Positions 1 through 8,382 of a stretch of DNA of 64,000 bases are shown piece by piece. Origin of the DNA: an uncultured Clostridia bacterium (GTDB lineage Bacteria; Bacillota; Clostridia; Oscillospirales; Ruminococcaceae). Under the pieces are notes generated by a model, which saw nothing but the letters and a program-made list of their open reading frames with translations, did not search any database and had not been told where the DNA came from. The stretch spans positions 21,670 through 85,669 of the forward strand of contig CANRFM010000010.1 in the NCBI GenBank assembly GCA_947629905.1, in the 5' to 3' direction. The position numbers and the translations under genes were made by a program. Position 1 is the first letter of the stretch. Each line of letters starts with the position of its first letter.

Positions 1-49
1 CAATGCCGGAGGTCGCTCCAGTAATCAGTGCTCGTTTCAAATGCATCAT
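1..49 (-). CDS. Short-chain dehydrogenase/reductase, N-terminal fragment (runs off the window)
   Basis: Read on the minus strand, the first bases encode KRALITGATSGI, the glycine-rich Rossmann NAD(P)-binding motif (TGxxxGIG) that opens short-chain dehydrogenases. Only about 16 codons lie in the window, so substrate cannot be guessed. The start is uncertain. Two ATG codons (44-46, 47-49) sit too close to the AAAGGA ribosome binding site, while a TTG at 38-40 has good spacing and gives the usual family start MKRALITGATSGI. It is transcribed away from the lipoprotein gene at 252. Confidence 0.6.
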   Translation of the reverse strand, partial: MMHLKRALITGATSGI

Positions 50-80
50 TCCTTTCAGGAGCAGAGATGCTCTTTTTATT

Positions 81-110
81 AGTATAGCATATTTCCACAA
101 AGGATTGCAA
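81..110 (-). promoter_or_regulatory. Sigma-A-type promoter for the leftward dehydrogenase
   Basis: On the minus strand, TTGCAA (105-110) and TATACT (81-86) are separated by 18 bases, about 35 bases ahead of the dehydrogenase start. Confidence 0.55.
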
Positions 111-159
111 GCGGTTTCTGAAAATTCTGTGAAAAACCAGAATTTTTTTGCAAAAACTA

Positions 160-188
160 TGGACTTATTTCCGGAATTGTAGTATAAT
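160..188 (+). promoter_or_regulatory. Probable promoter of the foldase-like lipoprotein gene
   Basis: A perfect -10 TATAAT (183-188) is preceded at 17 bases by a weak -35 TGGACT (160-165). It lies about 60 bases upstream of the start codon at 252. Confidence 0.5.
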
Positions 189-251
189 AGAAACGGACTG
201 CCCCTGCACTGTACAGCGGGCATACATTCTGAAATTCCGGAGGTATTTGTT

Positions 252-1706
252 ATGTCTGTTTTCAAAAGAGCTGCGGCATTGCTGACGGCGGTCGGCTTGG
301 CGGCTGCGTGCTCCGGCTGTGGGATGAATACCAGAACGGCACTGACCGTGGACGGGTATGAAGTTCCTGCGGGCGTGTATATTTATTATGCCAATACTGC
401 CTTGAATAATGCCCTCTCACAGCTTGCGGAGGAGAACCCCGACCTTGACACGACGGATCTCAAGGCTGTCAAGGCGGAAACCTTAGAGGGGCAGGACGTG
501 CTGTCGTGGATTCAGGACAAGGCAACGGAAATGTGCGTCAATTTCGTGGCAACGGAGAAGAAATTTGACGAACTGGGGCTTACCCTTGATGCCGATGCCA
601 AGAACAATATCAGCATGATGATGGACTACTACTGGTCGTCCAATCAGACAACCTATGAGAATAACGGCATCAGTGAAGCATCTTTCGAGAAGATCGTGAC
701 TTCTTCCTACAAGAGCGATATGCTCTTCATGCACTTCTACGGCGTGGACGGAGAAGAAGGTGTCACCGAGGACGAGCTGTATGACTACTATGCGGAGAAC
801 AATATCCGCTGCCAGTATGTTGCAGTTGACCTCAAGGACGGCGAAGGCAATCTCCTGAAATCCGACGGCAAGGCAGACATGATGGACATGGTGGAAGAAT
901 ACCGTGACCGTGTGGAAGATGCCATGGACAACGGCGGCGTGGGTGCTGTCATGACGGAGATGGACTATATTCAGGAGGATTACAACTACTATGTGACCTC
1001 TGTTTCGGAGGCGGCTGCCGGTGTGACCGGAGAAGCGGCTGCTACCACGACGAAGCGGACGACTACAGCGACCACCACCACTGCGGACGAGGATGAGACG
1101 GACGAGGAAGATGAAGAGACTACTGTAGCAGAGGACGAAGAATCCGAGGAAACGACCGAAGCAGAGGATGAAGAATCCGAGGAGACCACCGAAGCAGAGG
1201 ACGAGGAATCCGAGGAAACGACCGAAGCAGAGGACGAGGAATCTGAAGAGACCACCGAAGCAGAGGACGAGGAAGTTGAGACGACTACCGGCACGGAGAC
1301 AACGACTGCCGATTCTGAGACGGAAACGGAGACAGAAACTGTTCCATTCCTGAATGAGCACATCATCAGCATCATTGACCCGGAGGACTACGAGGACGAG
1401 GAGGATATTACCTACACACCGAGCGAAGATGTGTACAACAAACTCCTTGAAATCGGGGAAAAGGACTATGGCAAGCCGTTCATCGTGGAGGAGGACGAGA
1501 CCTATTATCTGGTTGTCCGCTACGACATCAAGGAGCGCATGACGGAGGATGACCTCTGGGGGGAATCTGCGGTGACAAATGCCGATTACACCAAATACGA
1601 TGCCGATTTTCAGGCGGATCTGGATGAATGGAGTGCTGCACTGACGGTTCAGCGGAATGCTGCGGCATACAAGAGCTTTGACCCGTTCAAGTTTGATTTC
1701 AGCTAA
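252..1706 (+). CDS. Foldase-like (PrsA/SurA-type) lipoprotein with acidic Thr/Glu repeat linker
   Basis: A 484-residue exported lipoprotein. The first 23 residues are a signal peptide ending in a lipobox-like stretch (LAAAC, then SGC). Residues about 30-180 resemble the SurA/PrsA N-terminal chaperone region (TVDGYEVPAG near the start, later DELYDYYAEN). A low-complexity linker at about 260-365 consists of repeated EDEESEETTEA units and Thr runs. A C-terminal segment (KPFIVEEDETYYLVVRYDI) resembles the end of a parvulin domain. The parvulin-like part therefore seems split by the acidic linker, and no confident peptidyl-prolyl isomerase active site is visible. By analogy it would help fold secreted proteins outside the membrane. 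The start is set by GGAGG upstream of ATG. Confidence 0.7.
   Translation: MSVFKRAAALLTAVGLAAACSGCGMNTRTALTVDGYEVPAGVYIYYANTALNNALSQLAEENPDLDTTDLKAVKAETLEGQDVLSWIQDKATEMCVNFVATEKKFDELGLTLDADAKNNISMMMDYYWSSNQTTYENNGISEASFEKIVTSSYKSDMLFMHFYGVDGEEGVTEDELYDYYAENNIRCQYVAVDLKDGEGNLLKSDGKADMMDMVEEYRDRVEDAMDNGGVGAVMTEMDYIQEDYNYYVTSVSEAAAGVTGEAAATTTKRTTTATTTTADEDETDEEDEETTVAEDEESEETTEAEDEESEETTEAEDEESEETTEAEDEESEETTEAEDEEVETTTGTETTTADSETETETETVPFLNEHIISIIDPEDYEDEEDITYTPSEDVYNKLLEIGEKDYGKPFIVEEDETYYLVVRYDIKERMTEDDLWGESAVTNADYTKYDADFQADLDEWSAALTVQRNAAAYKSFDPFKFDFS
1131..1286 (+). repeat. Tandem 33-bp repeat inside the lipoprotein gene
   Basis: Four consecutive 33-base units (starting 1131, 1164, 1197, 1230) and a partial fifth (from 1263) each encode EDEESEETTEA. 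Units differ only by a few, mostly silent, changes. This is a typical site for copy-number variation by slippage. Confidence 0.9.
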
Positions 1707-1717
1707 TACGGACACAA

Positions 1718-1752
1718 GGGACTGCATATGTGAGGTATGCAGTCCTTTTTTG
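1718..1752 (+). terminator. Rho-independent terminator after the lipoprotein gene
   Basis: Stem GGACTGCAT / ATGCAGTCC with a short loop, followed directly by a run of six T. Confidence 0.85.
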
Positions 1753-1827
1753 TGAAAAAAGATTGACACCTTTTCAAAAATATGGTATACTTTTAACAGT
1801 AACCTGTTTAGGGAAAGGATGATACCA

Positions 1828-2517
1828 ATGAAAAAACGCCGACTGTTTTTGCCGATAGCGTTGGCAGTGCTGGTGGTGATCGTGGCAGTTTCCGTACTGC
1901 TGCTGACAAATTTCGGGCGGACGGAAATTAACCCGAGTCTCTATCTGCGTGTGGATTTTGCGGGGCAGAGTACCATGGGGACGGCAGAAAGCCGCTTTGA
2001 TGCGGAGAGAATGGTTGCCGAAAACCTGCGTGCTTTCGGGCTGAACAAGAACGCTTCCGAATCCGATATCCGGACAACAGCGGCAGAGGTGACTGCCTGC
2101 CTGACCGGCAGACTGGACAAGACTGACCACCTTTCCAACGGCGGACAGGTGATCTTCATATGGGACGAGGAAGGCATTGCGGCACTGGAGGAGGCTTACC
2201 GTGTCACAGTGGAAGATACAGACCCCACTTTTATCGTGACCGGGCTGCAAAGGACGGAGCAGGTCGACCTGTTTTCGGGGATCGCTGTCACCTATACGGG
2301 CAAGGAACCGGACGGGAAGATCTCCCTCTCCACCACAGGTGCAGCGGTGCAGGGGCTTGTGTACACGGCGGAACCGGCAGAGGGGCTGCGCAACGGCGAC
2401 ACCGTTACCGTGACCGTCACAGCACCGGACGGCGGCGATCTGCAGGCGTATCTGCTGACGCAGAACAAGACCGCTTCTGCCACGACCAAGCAGTATATCG
2501 TTGAGGGACTTTCGTAA
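1828..2517 (+). CDS. Membrane-anchored extracytoplasmic protein of unknown function
   Basis: A 229-residue protein beginning MKKRRLFLPIALAVL, with one hydrophobic segment (about residues 5-28) after a positive N-terminus, so most of it should lie outside the membrane. The rest is a soluble domain followed by a threonine-rich beta-type region (GDTVTVTVTAPDGG) resembling an Ig-like or all-beta fold. I do not recognise the family. The ORF track starts at 1819, but that ATG directly abuts the AAAGG ribosome binding site; the ATG at 1828 has 9-base spacing and is preferred. Separate terminators on both sides suggest a single-gene unit. Confidence 0.7.
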   Translation: MKKRRLFLPIALAVLVVIVAVSVLLLTNFGRTEINPSLYLRVDFAGQSTMGTAESRFDAERMVAENLRAFGLNKNASESDIRTTAAEVTACLTGRLDKTDHLSNGGQVIFIWDEEGIAALEEAYRVTVEDTDPTFIVTGLQRTEQVDLFSGIAVTYTGKEPDGKISLSTTGAAVQGLVYTAEPAEGLRNGDTVTVTVTAPDGGDLQAYLLTQNKTASATTKQYIVEGLS

Positions 2518-2525
2518 AATACCTG

Positions 2526-2554
2526 CTGCCGGCTTACCCCAAGCCGGCAGTTTT
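2526..2554 (+). terminator. Rho-independent terminator
   Basis: Perfect 10-base stem CTGCCGGCTT / AAGCCGGCAG with a 5-base loop, then TTTT. Confidence 0.88.
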
Positions 2555-2628
2555 GCCTTGAAAATACCCTATCCGGAACGATTCGCCAAAATATTTTTCC
2601 GTTCTTTCAGAAATCCACCGTAAACCCC

Positions 2629-2657
2629 TTGCATTTTTCGTCAATATCGTGTATAAT
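2629..2657 (+). promoter_or_regulatory. Sigma-A promoter of glyA
   Basis: TTGCAT (2629-2634), 17-base spacer, TATAAT (2652-2657), followed by a roughly 70-base leader to the glyA start. Confidence 0.8.
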
Positions 2658-2732
2658 GAAAGTGTATGGCTTCCGGGATACGGGGGCAAAGCACGGGCTT
2701 TCTGCCCGAATCAATGTAAAGGAGTTTTTCCC

Positions 2733-3989
2733 ATGTTCAATGATCTGATCGATACCATCGGCTATGTGGAGCAGGCTGACCCGGAGGTCGGTGCTGCCAT
2801 GCAGAAGGAGCTTGCCCGCCAGAGACGGAATCTGGAGCTGATCGCCTCCGAAAATATCGTCTCCCCGGCTGTCATGGCTGCTATGGGCAGCGTGCTCACC
2901 AATAAATATGCCGAGGGCTACCCCGGCAAGCGCTACTACGGCGGCTGCGAGTGCGTGGACATCGTGGAGCAGATCGCCATTGACCGTGCGTGCAAGCTGT
3001 TCGGGGCAAAGTTCGCTAACGTGCAGCCCCATTCCGGCGCACAGGCAAATACTGCCGTCTATGTGGCAACGCTTCAGCCGGGCGATACGGTTTTAGGTAT
3101 GAGCCTTGCGGACGGCGGACACCTGACACACGGTTCTCCTGCCAATCTGTCCGGTAAGTATTTCCATTTTGTTTCCTACGGTCTGGACGATACCACGGAG
3201 ATGATCAATTATGATGATGTACAGAAACTTGCCGAGGAGTCCCAGCCGAAGCTGATCGTTGCCGGTGCATCTGCCTATCCGAGAGCCATTGACTTCAAGC
3301 GGCTTTCTGAGATCGCCAAGTCTGTCGGCGCACTGCTGATGGTCGATATGGCACACATTGCCGGACTGGTGGCTGCCGGACAGCACGAAAGCCCTGTACC
3401 GTATGCCGATATTGTAACGACCACCACCCACAAGACCCTCAGAGGACCGAGAGGCGGTCTTATCCTCACCAATGACGAGGCACTTGCCAAGAAGATCAAT
3501 TCTGCCATTTTCCCCGGTACACAGGGCGGACCGCTGATGCATATCATTGCGGCAAAGGCAGTTTGCTTCGGGGAAGCACTCAAGCCGGAATTTAAGGACT
3601 ATCAACGGCGCATTGTGGAAAATGCCAAGGCACTTGCCGAGGGACTGGTCAAGCGGGGATTCAACCTTGTGTCCGGCGGTACGGATAACCACCTGATGCT
3701 GGTCGATCTGCGTCCGTTCGGCATCACAGGCAAGGAACTGGAGCACCGTCTGGACGAGGTATACATCACGGTCAATAAGAATGCCATTCACAACGACCCC
3801 GAAAAGCCCTTCGTGACAAGCGGTATCCGCATCGGCACACCGGCTGTCACCACAAGAGGACTGGGTGTGGCTGAAATGGAGAAGATCGCAGAGTACATCT
3901 ATCTCTGTGCAGTCGATTTTGAGAACAAGGCGGACGAGATCCGTGCGGGCGTGACGGAGATCTGCGAGAAATTCCCGCTGTATGCGTAA
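2733..3989 (+). CDS. glyA: Serine hydroxymethyltransferase
   Basis: Cytoplasmic PLP enzyme that interconverts serine plus tetrahydrofolate with glycine plus 5,10-methylene-tetrahydrofolate, feeding one-carbon metabolism. The 418 residues match the usual length. Visible hallmarks are [30 protein letters not shown], the aspartate-containing [14 protein letters not shown], and the PLP lysine in [15 protein letters not shown]. The start at 2733 is chosen because AAAGGAG lies 9 bases upstream and the family begins here; the ORF track's 28-residue extension overlaps the promoter region. It appears to be transcribed alone from the promoter at 2629. Confidence 0.97.
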   Translation: MFNDLIDTIGYVEQADPEVGAAMQKELARQRRNLELIASENIVSPAVMAAMGSVLTNKYAEGYPGKRYYGGCECVDIVEQIAIDRACKLFGAKFANVQPHSGAQANTAVYVATLQPGDTVLGMSLADGGHLTHGSPANLSGKYFHFVSYGLDDTTEMINYDDVQKLAEESQPKLIVAGASAYPRAIDFKRLSEIAKSVGALLMVDMAHIAGLVAAGQHESPVPYADIVTTTTHKTLRGPRGGLILTNDEALAKKINSAIFPGTQGGPLMHIIAAKAVCFGEALKPEFKDYQRRIVENAKALAEGLVKRGFNLVSGGTDNHLMLVDLRPFGITGKELEHRLDEVYITVNKNAIHNDPEKPFVTSGIRIGTPAVTTRGLGVAEMEKIAEYIYLCAVDFENKADEIRAGVTEICEKFPLYA

Positions 3990-4131
3990 GCCGGACGTTC
4001 CGTGTCTCCTGCGCCGGGCTGTTCCGGGGCAGGAGGACTGTCCGGCTGTTGTCGGAGAGACAGGAAATTTGTCAGAAAACAGGAAACTCCATCATGGATT
4101 TCCGTCTGAGATGTGAAACGGAGGTCTTTGC

Positions 4132-4578
4132 ATGACCATTGCCATATACTCCCGCAAAAATATGGAGCGGCTTTTCGTGCGGGGATTTCCGGCGCATACG
4201 GCTGTGATCAGCTTCTGCGACCCGCCGGAAACGGCAGACAGAGAGCCGCTGAATTATAAAAACAAAACAGACCGGGTGTTCCAGATCGAACTGGCAGATA
4301 TTACCTATCAGGAACTTGCCGCACACGGCATGACCTACGAGGGGTATTTCACGGAAGCGGAGGAGTTGGCAGAGTTCGTGTTTGCTGCCATCCGGGACGG
4401 CTATGACATCATTGTCCAGTGTGAGGACGGCAACCGCCGGAGTGCGGGCTGTGCGGCAGCGCTCCATGAATTTTTCACGGCGGACGGGGTGTTCATCTTT
4501 GCGGATTACCGCTATACACCGAGCCAGATGGTGTTCCACAAGGTCTACAATGCACTGTGGCTTTCGGGGAAACGGTAA
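4132..4578 (+). CDS. Tyrosine-phosphatase-like protein (putative)
   Basis: A 148-residue soluble protein. Residues about 100-110 read VQCEDGNRRSAG, fitting the C-x5-R phosphate-binding loop of protein tyrosine/dual-specificity phosphatases (Cys nucleophile, Arg six residues on, then Ser). An upstream Asp-rich segment (FCDPPETAD) could hold the general acid. Similar small predicted phosphatases occur in Firmicute and phage genomes, but no substrate can be named. GGAGG precedes the ATG by 8 bases. The next gene begins 18 bases downstream and rarA 14 bases after that, so the three look like one operon. Confidence 0.55.
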   Translation: MTIAIYSRKNMERLFVRGFPAHTAVISFCDPPETADREPLNYKNKTDRVFQIELADITYQELAAHGMTYEGYFTEAEELAEFVFAAIRDGYDIIVQCEDGNRRSAGCAAALHEFFTADGVFIFADYRYTPSQMVFHKVYNALWLSGKR

Positions 4579-4596
4579 GGCGGAAAGGAGTGTGCC

Positions 4597-5361
4597 ATGC
4601 AGCTTGACGATGTGACTGCCGGCTTTTTAGAGGATGAGGAGGCAGGAAAGCGCTTTGCCAAAACCGCCTGTGAGAATCTGCGGGGACGTGTCCGCAGAAG
4701 TTTCGGGGATGTGAGCAAGACCGTTCTGATAATGGCAGTGCTGTTGGGGGTGTGGTATCTGGTGTTCCGTCATGCGCCGACCGTGCTGCTGATGCTGACG
4801 GCTGTGCCGGTGTGGCTGGGTGCGTTCGTGGCATTCTGGAACATGGTACGCTGGGAGCTGACCTTTGACGGGGAAACAGGCTGGTTCGGGTTCAGCTCGC
4901 TGTTCGGGACGGATCTGCGGTTTCACGTGTCGGAGATCTACCGCATCCGCCGGGAGAGTGTGCGGAGCATTTCCCATGGGCTGAAAAATTGGGATACGCT
5001 TTCCATCGAGGTCGGCAATACCGTCATCCCCGTTGTGCTGCGTAAATACTGGTTCGAGACGAAACACACGCACCGTCAATTCAAGGGCGGCTATACGGAT
5101 GCGGAGAAGCTCTCGCAGTATCTGGAGCTGTACCAGCGGTATTTAGCACCGCCGGATTTCGGGATGCAGCGTGCACAGCAGGGGGAGCTTGCGCCTGCCG
5201 TGGCGGCTGCCATTGCTGCACAGCGGGCAGAAATGCAGGAAAATCTCCCTGCCCCGGCAGAAACACCTGCCCCGGAACAAAAGCCCGCCCCCGAAAAGCC
5301 GCAAGTGGACGTGGATGCACTGTTCAACTCCATTTTGCAGGAACACGGGAAAAAGAAATAG
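4597..5361 (+). CDS. Two-helix membrane protein with PH-like domain, unknown function
   Basis: A 254-residue protein. After about 40 soluble residues come two hydrophobic helices (about 42-58 and 63-84). A beta-rich segment follows (WELTFDGETGWFGFSS, later GNTVIPVVLRKYWF), typical of bacterial PH-like/YcxB-like membrane proteins. The tail (about 205-254) is rich in Ala, Pro and Glu and ends in KKK. Function unknown. Start supported by AAAGGAG. It lies between the phosphatase-like gene and rarA and is probably co-transcribed with both. Confidence 0.6.
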   Translation: MQLDDVTAGFLEDEEAGKRFAKTACENLRGRVRRSFGDVSKTVLIMAVLLGVWYLVFRHAPTVLLMLTAVPVWLGAFVAFWNMVRWELTFDGETGWFGFSSLFGTDLRFHVSEIYRIRRESVRSISHGLKNWDTLSIEVGNTVIPVVLRKYWFETKHTHRQFKGGYTDAEKLSQYLELYQRYLAPPDFGMQRAQQGELAPAVAAAIAAQRAEMQENLPAPAETPAPEQKPAPEKPQVDVDALFNSILQEHGKKK

Positions 5362-5374
5362 AAAGGAGCACGCC

Positions 5375-6649
5375 ATGGCTTCACCGCTTGCTGACCGTAT
5401 CCGCCCGAAATCACTGGATGATGTGGTCGGGCAGCAGCATATCCTTGCACCCGGCAAACCGCTGCGGCGCATTATTGAGAGCGGAAACATTCCCAACATG
5501 ATTTTCTACGGGCCGTCCGGCATCGGCAAAACGACCGTTGCCGGCATCATTGCTGCCCGGACGAACATGACACTGCACATCCTCAACGGCACGCAGGCAG
5601 GCGTTTCGGACATCAAGTCCGTCATTGCGGATGTGGGGACATTTGCGGGGATGAACGGGATATTGCTGTATCTGGACGAAATTCAGTACCTCAACAAGAA
5701 GCAGCAGCAGTCGCTCCTTGCCTATATCGAGAGCGGAGACATCACGCTGATCGCCTCCACGACCGAAAATCCCTATTTTGCGGTCTATAATGCCGTCATC
5801 AGCCGGAGTACGGTCTTTGAATTCAAGCCGGTAGACGCTGCCGAAATGGAAAAGGCTGTCATCCGGGCATTTTCGCTTTTGGAGGAAGAAACAGGTACAC
5901 CGCTGCACCTTGCGGAGGGGGTCACGCACTGCATTGCACAGGGCAGCGGCGGTGACGTGCGCAAGGCGATGAATGCGGCAGAACTCTGCGTGCTGTCGGC
6001 AGAACCGACGGCGGAGGGGCTTGAAATTTCACTGGAACTGGCGCAGTCCCTTACGCAGCGAAGCAATATGCGCTATGACCGGGACGGAGATGCGCATTAT
6101 GACATTTTGTCGGCGTTACAGAAATCCATCCGGGGCAGCGATGAAAATGCAGCCCTGCACTATGCGGCAAGGCTGCTCGAAGCGGGAGATTTAATTTCGC
6201 TGACAAGGCGGCTTCTCGTGATCGCCTCGGAGGATGTGGGGCTTGCGTATCCGCAGGCGGCAATGATCGTGAAAGCCTGTGTGGACAATGCCCTTGCGCT
6301 GGGTATGCCGGAAGCGCAGATACCGATCGCCGAAGCTGTTATCCTGATGTGCACTGCCCCGAAATCCAACAGTGCCAACAATGCGATCAAGGCGGCATTT
6401 CAGGATCTGCACGCATACGGGGCACTGGATTTTCCACGGCATTTGCAGAATGTTCACCTTGACGGGGAGGGGGCTGCTGTGAGAGGGCAGCACTACCTCT
6501 ATCCGCATGATTTCCGGAATCACTATGTAAGGCAGCAGTACCTGCCGGACGAGATCGCCGATCATGTCTATTATGAATTCGGGGAAAACAAGCAGGAACA
6601 GGCGGCAATGCTTTATCGGAAGAAAATTTTAGAGGAAAGCGAAGAGTAG
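5375..6649 (+). CDS. rarA: Replication-associated recombination protein A (AAA+ ATPase)
   Basis: RarA/MgsA acts at stalled replication forks as a clamp-loader-like AAA+ ATPase. The 424 residues fit the family. Visible motifs are RPKSLDDVVGQQH at the N-terminus, Walker A GPSGIGKTT, Walker B LYLDEIQ, sensor ASTTENPYF, and the C-terminal region SNSANNAIKAA and HYLYPHDF. The start at 5375 is preferred over the track's 5171, since AAAGGAG lies just upstream and the extra 68 residues are a shadow of the preceding gene. A strong hairpin follows the stop. Confidence 0.96.
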   Translation: MASPLADRIRPKSLDDVVGQQHILAPGKPLRRIIESGNIPNMIFYGPSGIGKTTVAGIIAARTNMTLHILNGTQAGVSDIKSVIADVGTFAGMNGILLYLDEIQYLNKKQQQSLLAYIESGDITLIASTTENPYFAVYNAVISRSTVFEFKPVDAAEMEKAVIRAFSLLEEETGTPLHLAEGVTHCIAQGSGGDVRKAMNAAELCVLSAEPTAEGLEISLELAQSLTQRSNMRYDRDGDAHYDILSALQKSIRGSDENAALHYAARLLEAGDLISLTRRLLVIASEDVGLAYPQAAMIVKACVDNALALGMPEAQIPIAEAVILMCTAPKSNSANNAIKAAFQDLHAYGALDFPRHLQNVHLDGEGAAVRGQHYLYPHDFRNHYVRQQYLPDEIADHVYYEFGENKQEQAAMLYRKKILEESEE

Positions 6650-6661
6650 CCTCAGACAAGA

Positions 6662-6693
6662 AACAGCCGGGATAGTCGTCCCGGCTGTTGTTG
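6662..6693. terminator. Terminator between convergent rarA and aspartate kinase genes
   Basis: An 11-base stem AACAGCCGGGA / TCCCGGCTGTT with a T-rich flank (TGTTG) on the plus strand. It sits just past the rarA stop and 30 bases before the aspartate kinase stop, so it could serve either direction. Confidence 0.7.
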
Positions 6694-6723
6694 TAAGATT
6701 TTGAAGAAGAACGATACGCTGCA

Positions 6724-8049
6724 TTACAGCGTAGACAGTACAAATACGTCATAGATATAGCGGATCGCCTGATGCAGGTCATGTTCATTCACGCCCACGA
6801 TGACGTTCAGCTCGCTTGAACCCTGATCGATCATCTTGACATTGATGCGCCCGTGTGCCAGTGCTGCGAAAATTCTCGCTGCCGTGCCACGGGTTTTTCT
6901 CATGCCACGTCCTACCACGGCAAGCATGGCAATATCCGGCTCGATTTCAAGGTGATCCGGCTCGACTGCCTTGCGCAGGGCAGAGAGAAGCTGTTCTTCC
7001 TTGCCCTTGAGGGATTCGCTGTCCGCAATGATACTCAGCGTGTCAATGCCCGAAGGCATATGCTCCACATTGATGCCTAATTCCGCAAAGACATTCAGCA
7101 CATCCCGCACAAAGCCGATCTCGCTGTTCATCATGCCTTTTTCCATATTGATCGCAACGAAGCCCTTTTTCCCGGCAATGCCTGTAATTGTCCGCACCGG
7201 TTCGTCTACGGCATCGCTGTCCGGAATGATCATCGTGCCGGCATCTTCCGGGGCGTTGGTGTTGCGGATGTTGATGGGGATACCTGCCGTGCGTACCGGA
7301 AAGATCGCATCCTCATGCAGCACGGAAAAGCCCATGTACGAAAGCTCCCGGAGTTCCTTGTAGGTGATGACGGGGATGACGACCGGGTCTTTGACGACAC
7401 GGGGGTCTGCCACCAAAATGCCGGACACGTCCGTCCAGTTCTCGTACACCGCCGCATGGACTGCCCTTGCCACGAGCGAACCCGTCACGTCCGAGCCGCC
7501 CCTCGAAAACGTCCGCACGACACCGCTGACCGACTTCCCGTAAAAGCCCGGAATGACGGCGTGGGTCACACCTTTCAGGCGTTCCCGGAGTTTGGCAACG
7601 GTTTCATGGCGCAGCATCATGCCCTCATCACTGAACACGATCACATCGGCTGCATCGATGAACGTGAAGCCTAAATATGCCGCAATAACGATACCGTTCA
7701 GGTATTCGCCACGGCTGGCGGCATATTCTCTGCCGGCAGAAGCTAAATTTGCCTGAATGCGGTCAAATTCCTCGTCCAGTGAGATACCCACCCCAAGGGA
7801 GGCGATGATCTCATTATAGCGTGCCTTGATCCGCCCGAAGTCCTCCGTAAAATCCTCGCCAAGGCTTGCTTTTTCGTAGCAGGCGTAGAGCATATCCGTG
7901 ATCTTGACATCACTGCTGCTGCGCTTGCCGGGGGCAGAGGGCACAACATAGCGCCTGTCTGCATCGCTTTTTATGATAGCGGCTGCCTTCCGGATCTGGT
8001 CTGCATCCGCAAGACTGCTGCCGCCGAACTTGACTACCTTTACACCCAT
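6724..8049 (-). CDS. lysC: Aspartate kinase (monofunctional, two ACT domains)
   Basis: Catalyses aspartate to beta-aspartyl phosphate, the first step to lysine, threonine, methionine and diaminopimelate. At 441 residues it fits the long single-chain class (YclM/LysC-III type). Visible motifs are VVKFGGSSLADADQIRKAA, VPSAPGKR, and FSRGGSDVTGSLVARAV. The C-terminal third (from about ITGIAGKKGF) holds tandem ACT regulatory domains, so allosteric feedback by lysine and/or threonine is expected. The start at 8049 is chosen because AGGAGG lies just upstream, and the track's 29-residue extension enters the promoter. The product could feed ThrB/ThrH at 15-17 kb. Confidence 0.93.
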   Translation of the reverse strand: MGVKVVKFGGSSLADADQIRKAAAIIKSDADRRYVVPSAPGKRSSSDVKITDMLYACYEKASLGEDFTEDFGRIKARYNEIIASLGVGISLDEEFDRIQANLASAGREYAASRGEYLNGIVIAAYLGFTFIDAADVIVFSDEGMMLRHETVAKLRERLKGVTHAVIPGFYGKSVSGVVRTFSRGGSDVTGSLVARAVHAAVYENWTDVSGILVADPRVVKDPVVIPVITYKELRELSYMGFSVLHEDAIFPVRTAGIPINIRNTNAPEDAGTMIIPDSDAVDEPVRTITGIAGKKGFVAINMEKGMMNSEIGFVRDVLNVFAELGINVEHMPSGIDTLSIIADSESLKGKEEQLLSALRKAVEPDHLEIEPDIAMLAVVGRGMRKTRGTAARIFAALAHGRINVKMIDQGSSELNVIVGVNEHDLHQAIRYIYDVFVLSTL

Positions 8050-8091
8050 GTCTCTTTCCTCCTGAAAAGCATCAATTTTCTGTACTTTCTT

Positions 8092-8120
8092 ATTATATTC
8101 TATTTTCCCTGAAAAAGCAA
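8092..8120 (-). promoter_or_regulatory. Promoter of the aspartate kinase gene
   Basis: On the minus strand, TTGCTT (8115-8120), 17-base spacer, TATAAT (8092-8097). Confidence 0.65.
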
Positions 8121-8278
8121 GTGGAAATCCATACAATTTTTTCCGGCATGAATGTGTTTTTTTGGTGAATACGGCTGTACGCCCGTGAAAAACACTGGCT
8201 TGCTCGGCGGAGAATGCGGCTTTACAGAAAATTTACAAAAAATTTACGGCATCTTGTACAGAAAATGGTCAGCAGGCT

Positions 8279-8306
8279 TGCATTTTTACGGGAAACATGA
8301 TATAAT
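8279..8306 (+). promoter_or_regulatory. Promoter of the sensor-GGDEF gene
   Basis: TTGCAT (8279-8284), 16-base spacer, TATAAT (8301-8306), about 75 bases before the start at 8383. The 333-base gap between the divergent genes holds this and the aspartate kinase promoter; nothing else is evident. Confidence 0.65.
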
Positions 8307-8382
8307 GAATTTGTGTTTGCCGGACGGCAGAGGAATGCACGTCCGCTGTGTATGACCGATATTACGGCAAAGGAGGATCTAT

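Noticed and set aside
60-77. Short hairpin GAGCA-GAGA-TGCTC followed by T
   Set aside because: The five-base stem lies in the leader of the leftward dehydrogenase, and no plus-strand gene ends there inside the window; too weak to call a terminator.
483-1769. 428-codon minus-strand ORF opposite the lipoprotein
   Set aside because: Shadow caused by the absence of stops in the repeat region; the product is compositionally odd and unrecognisable.
4010-4065. GC-rich hairpin after glyA (CTCCTGC...GCAGGAG)
   Set aside because: It can fold, but has no T-run and an interrupted stem, so termination there is not supported.
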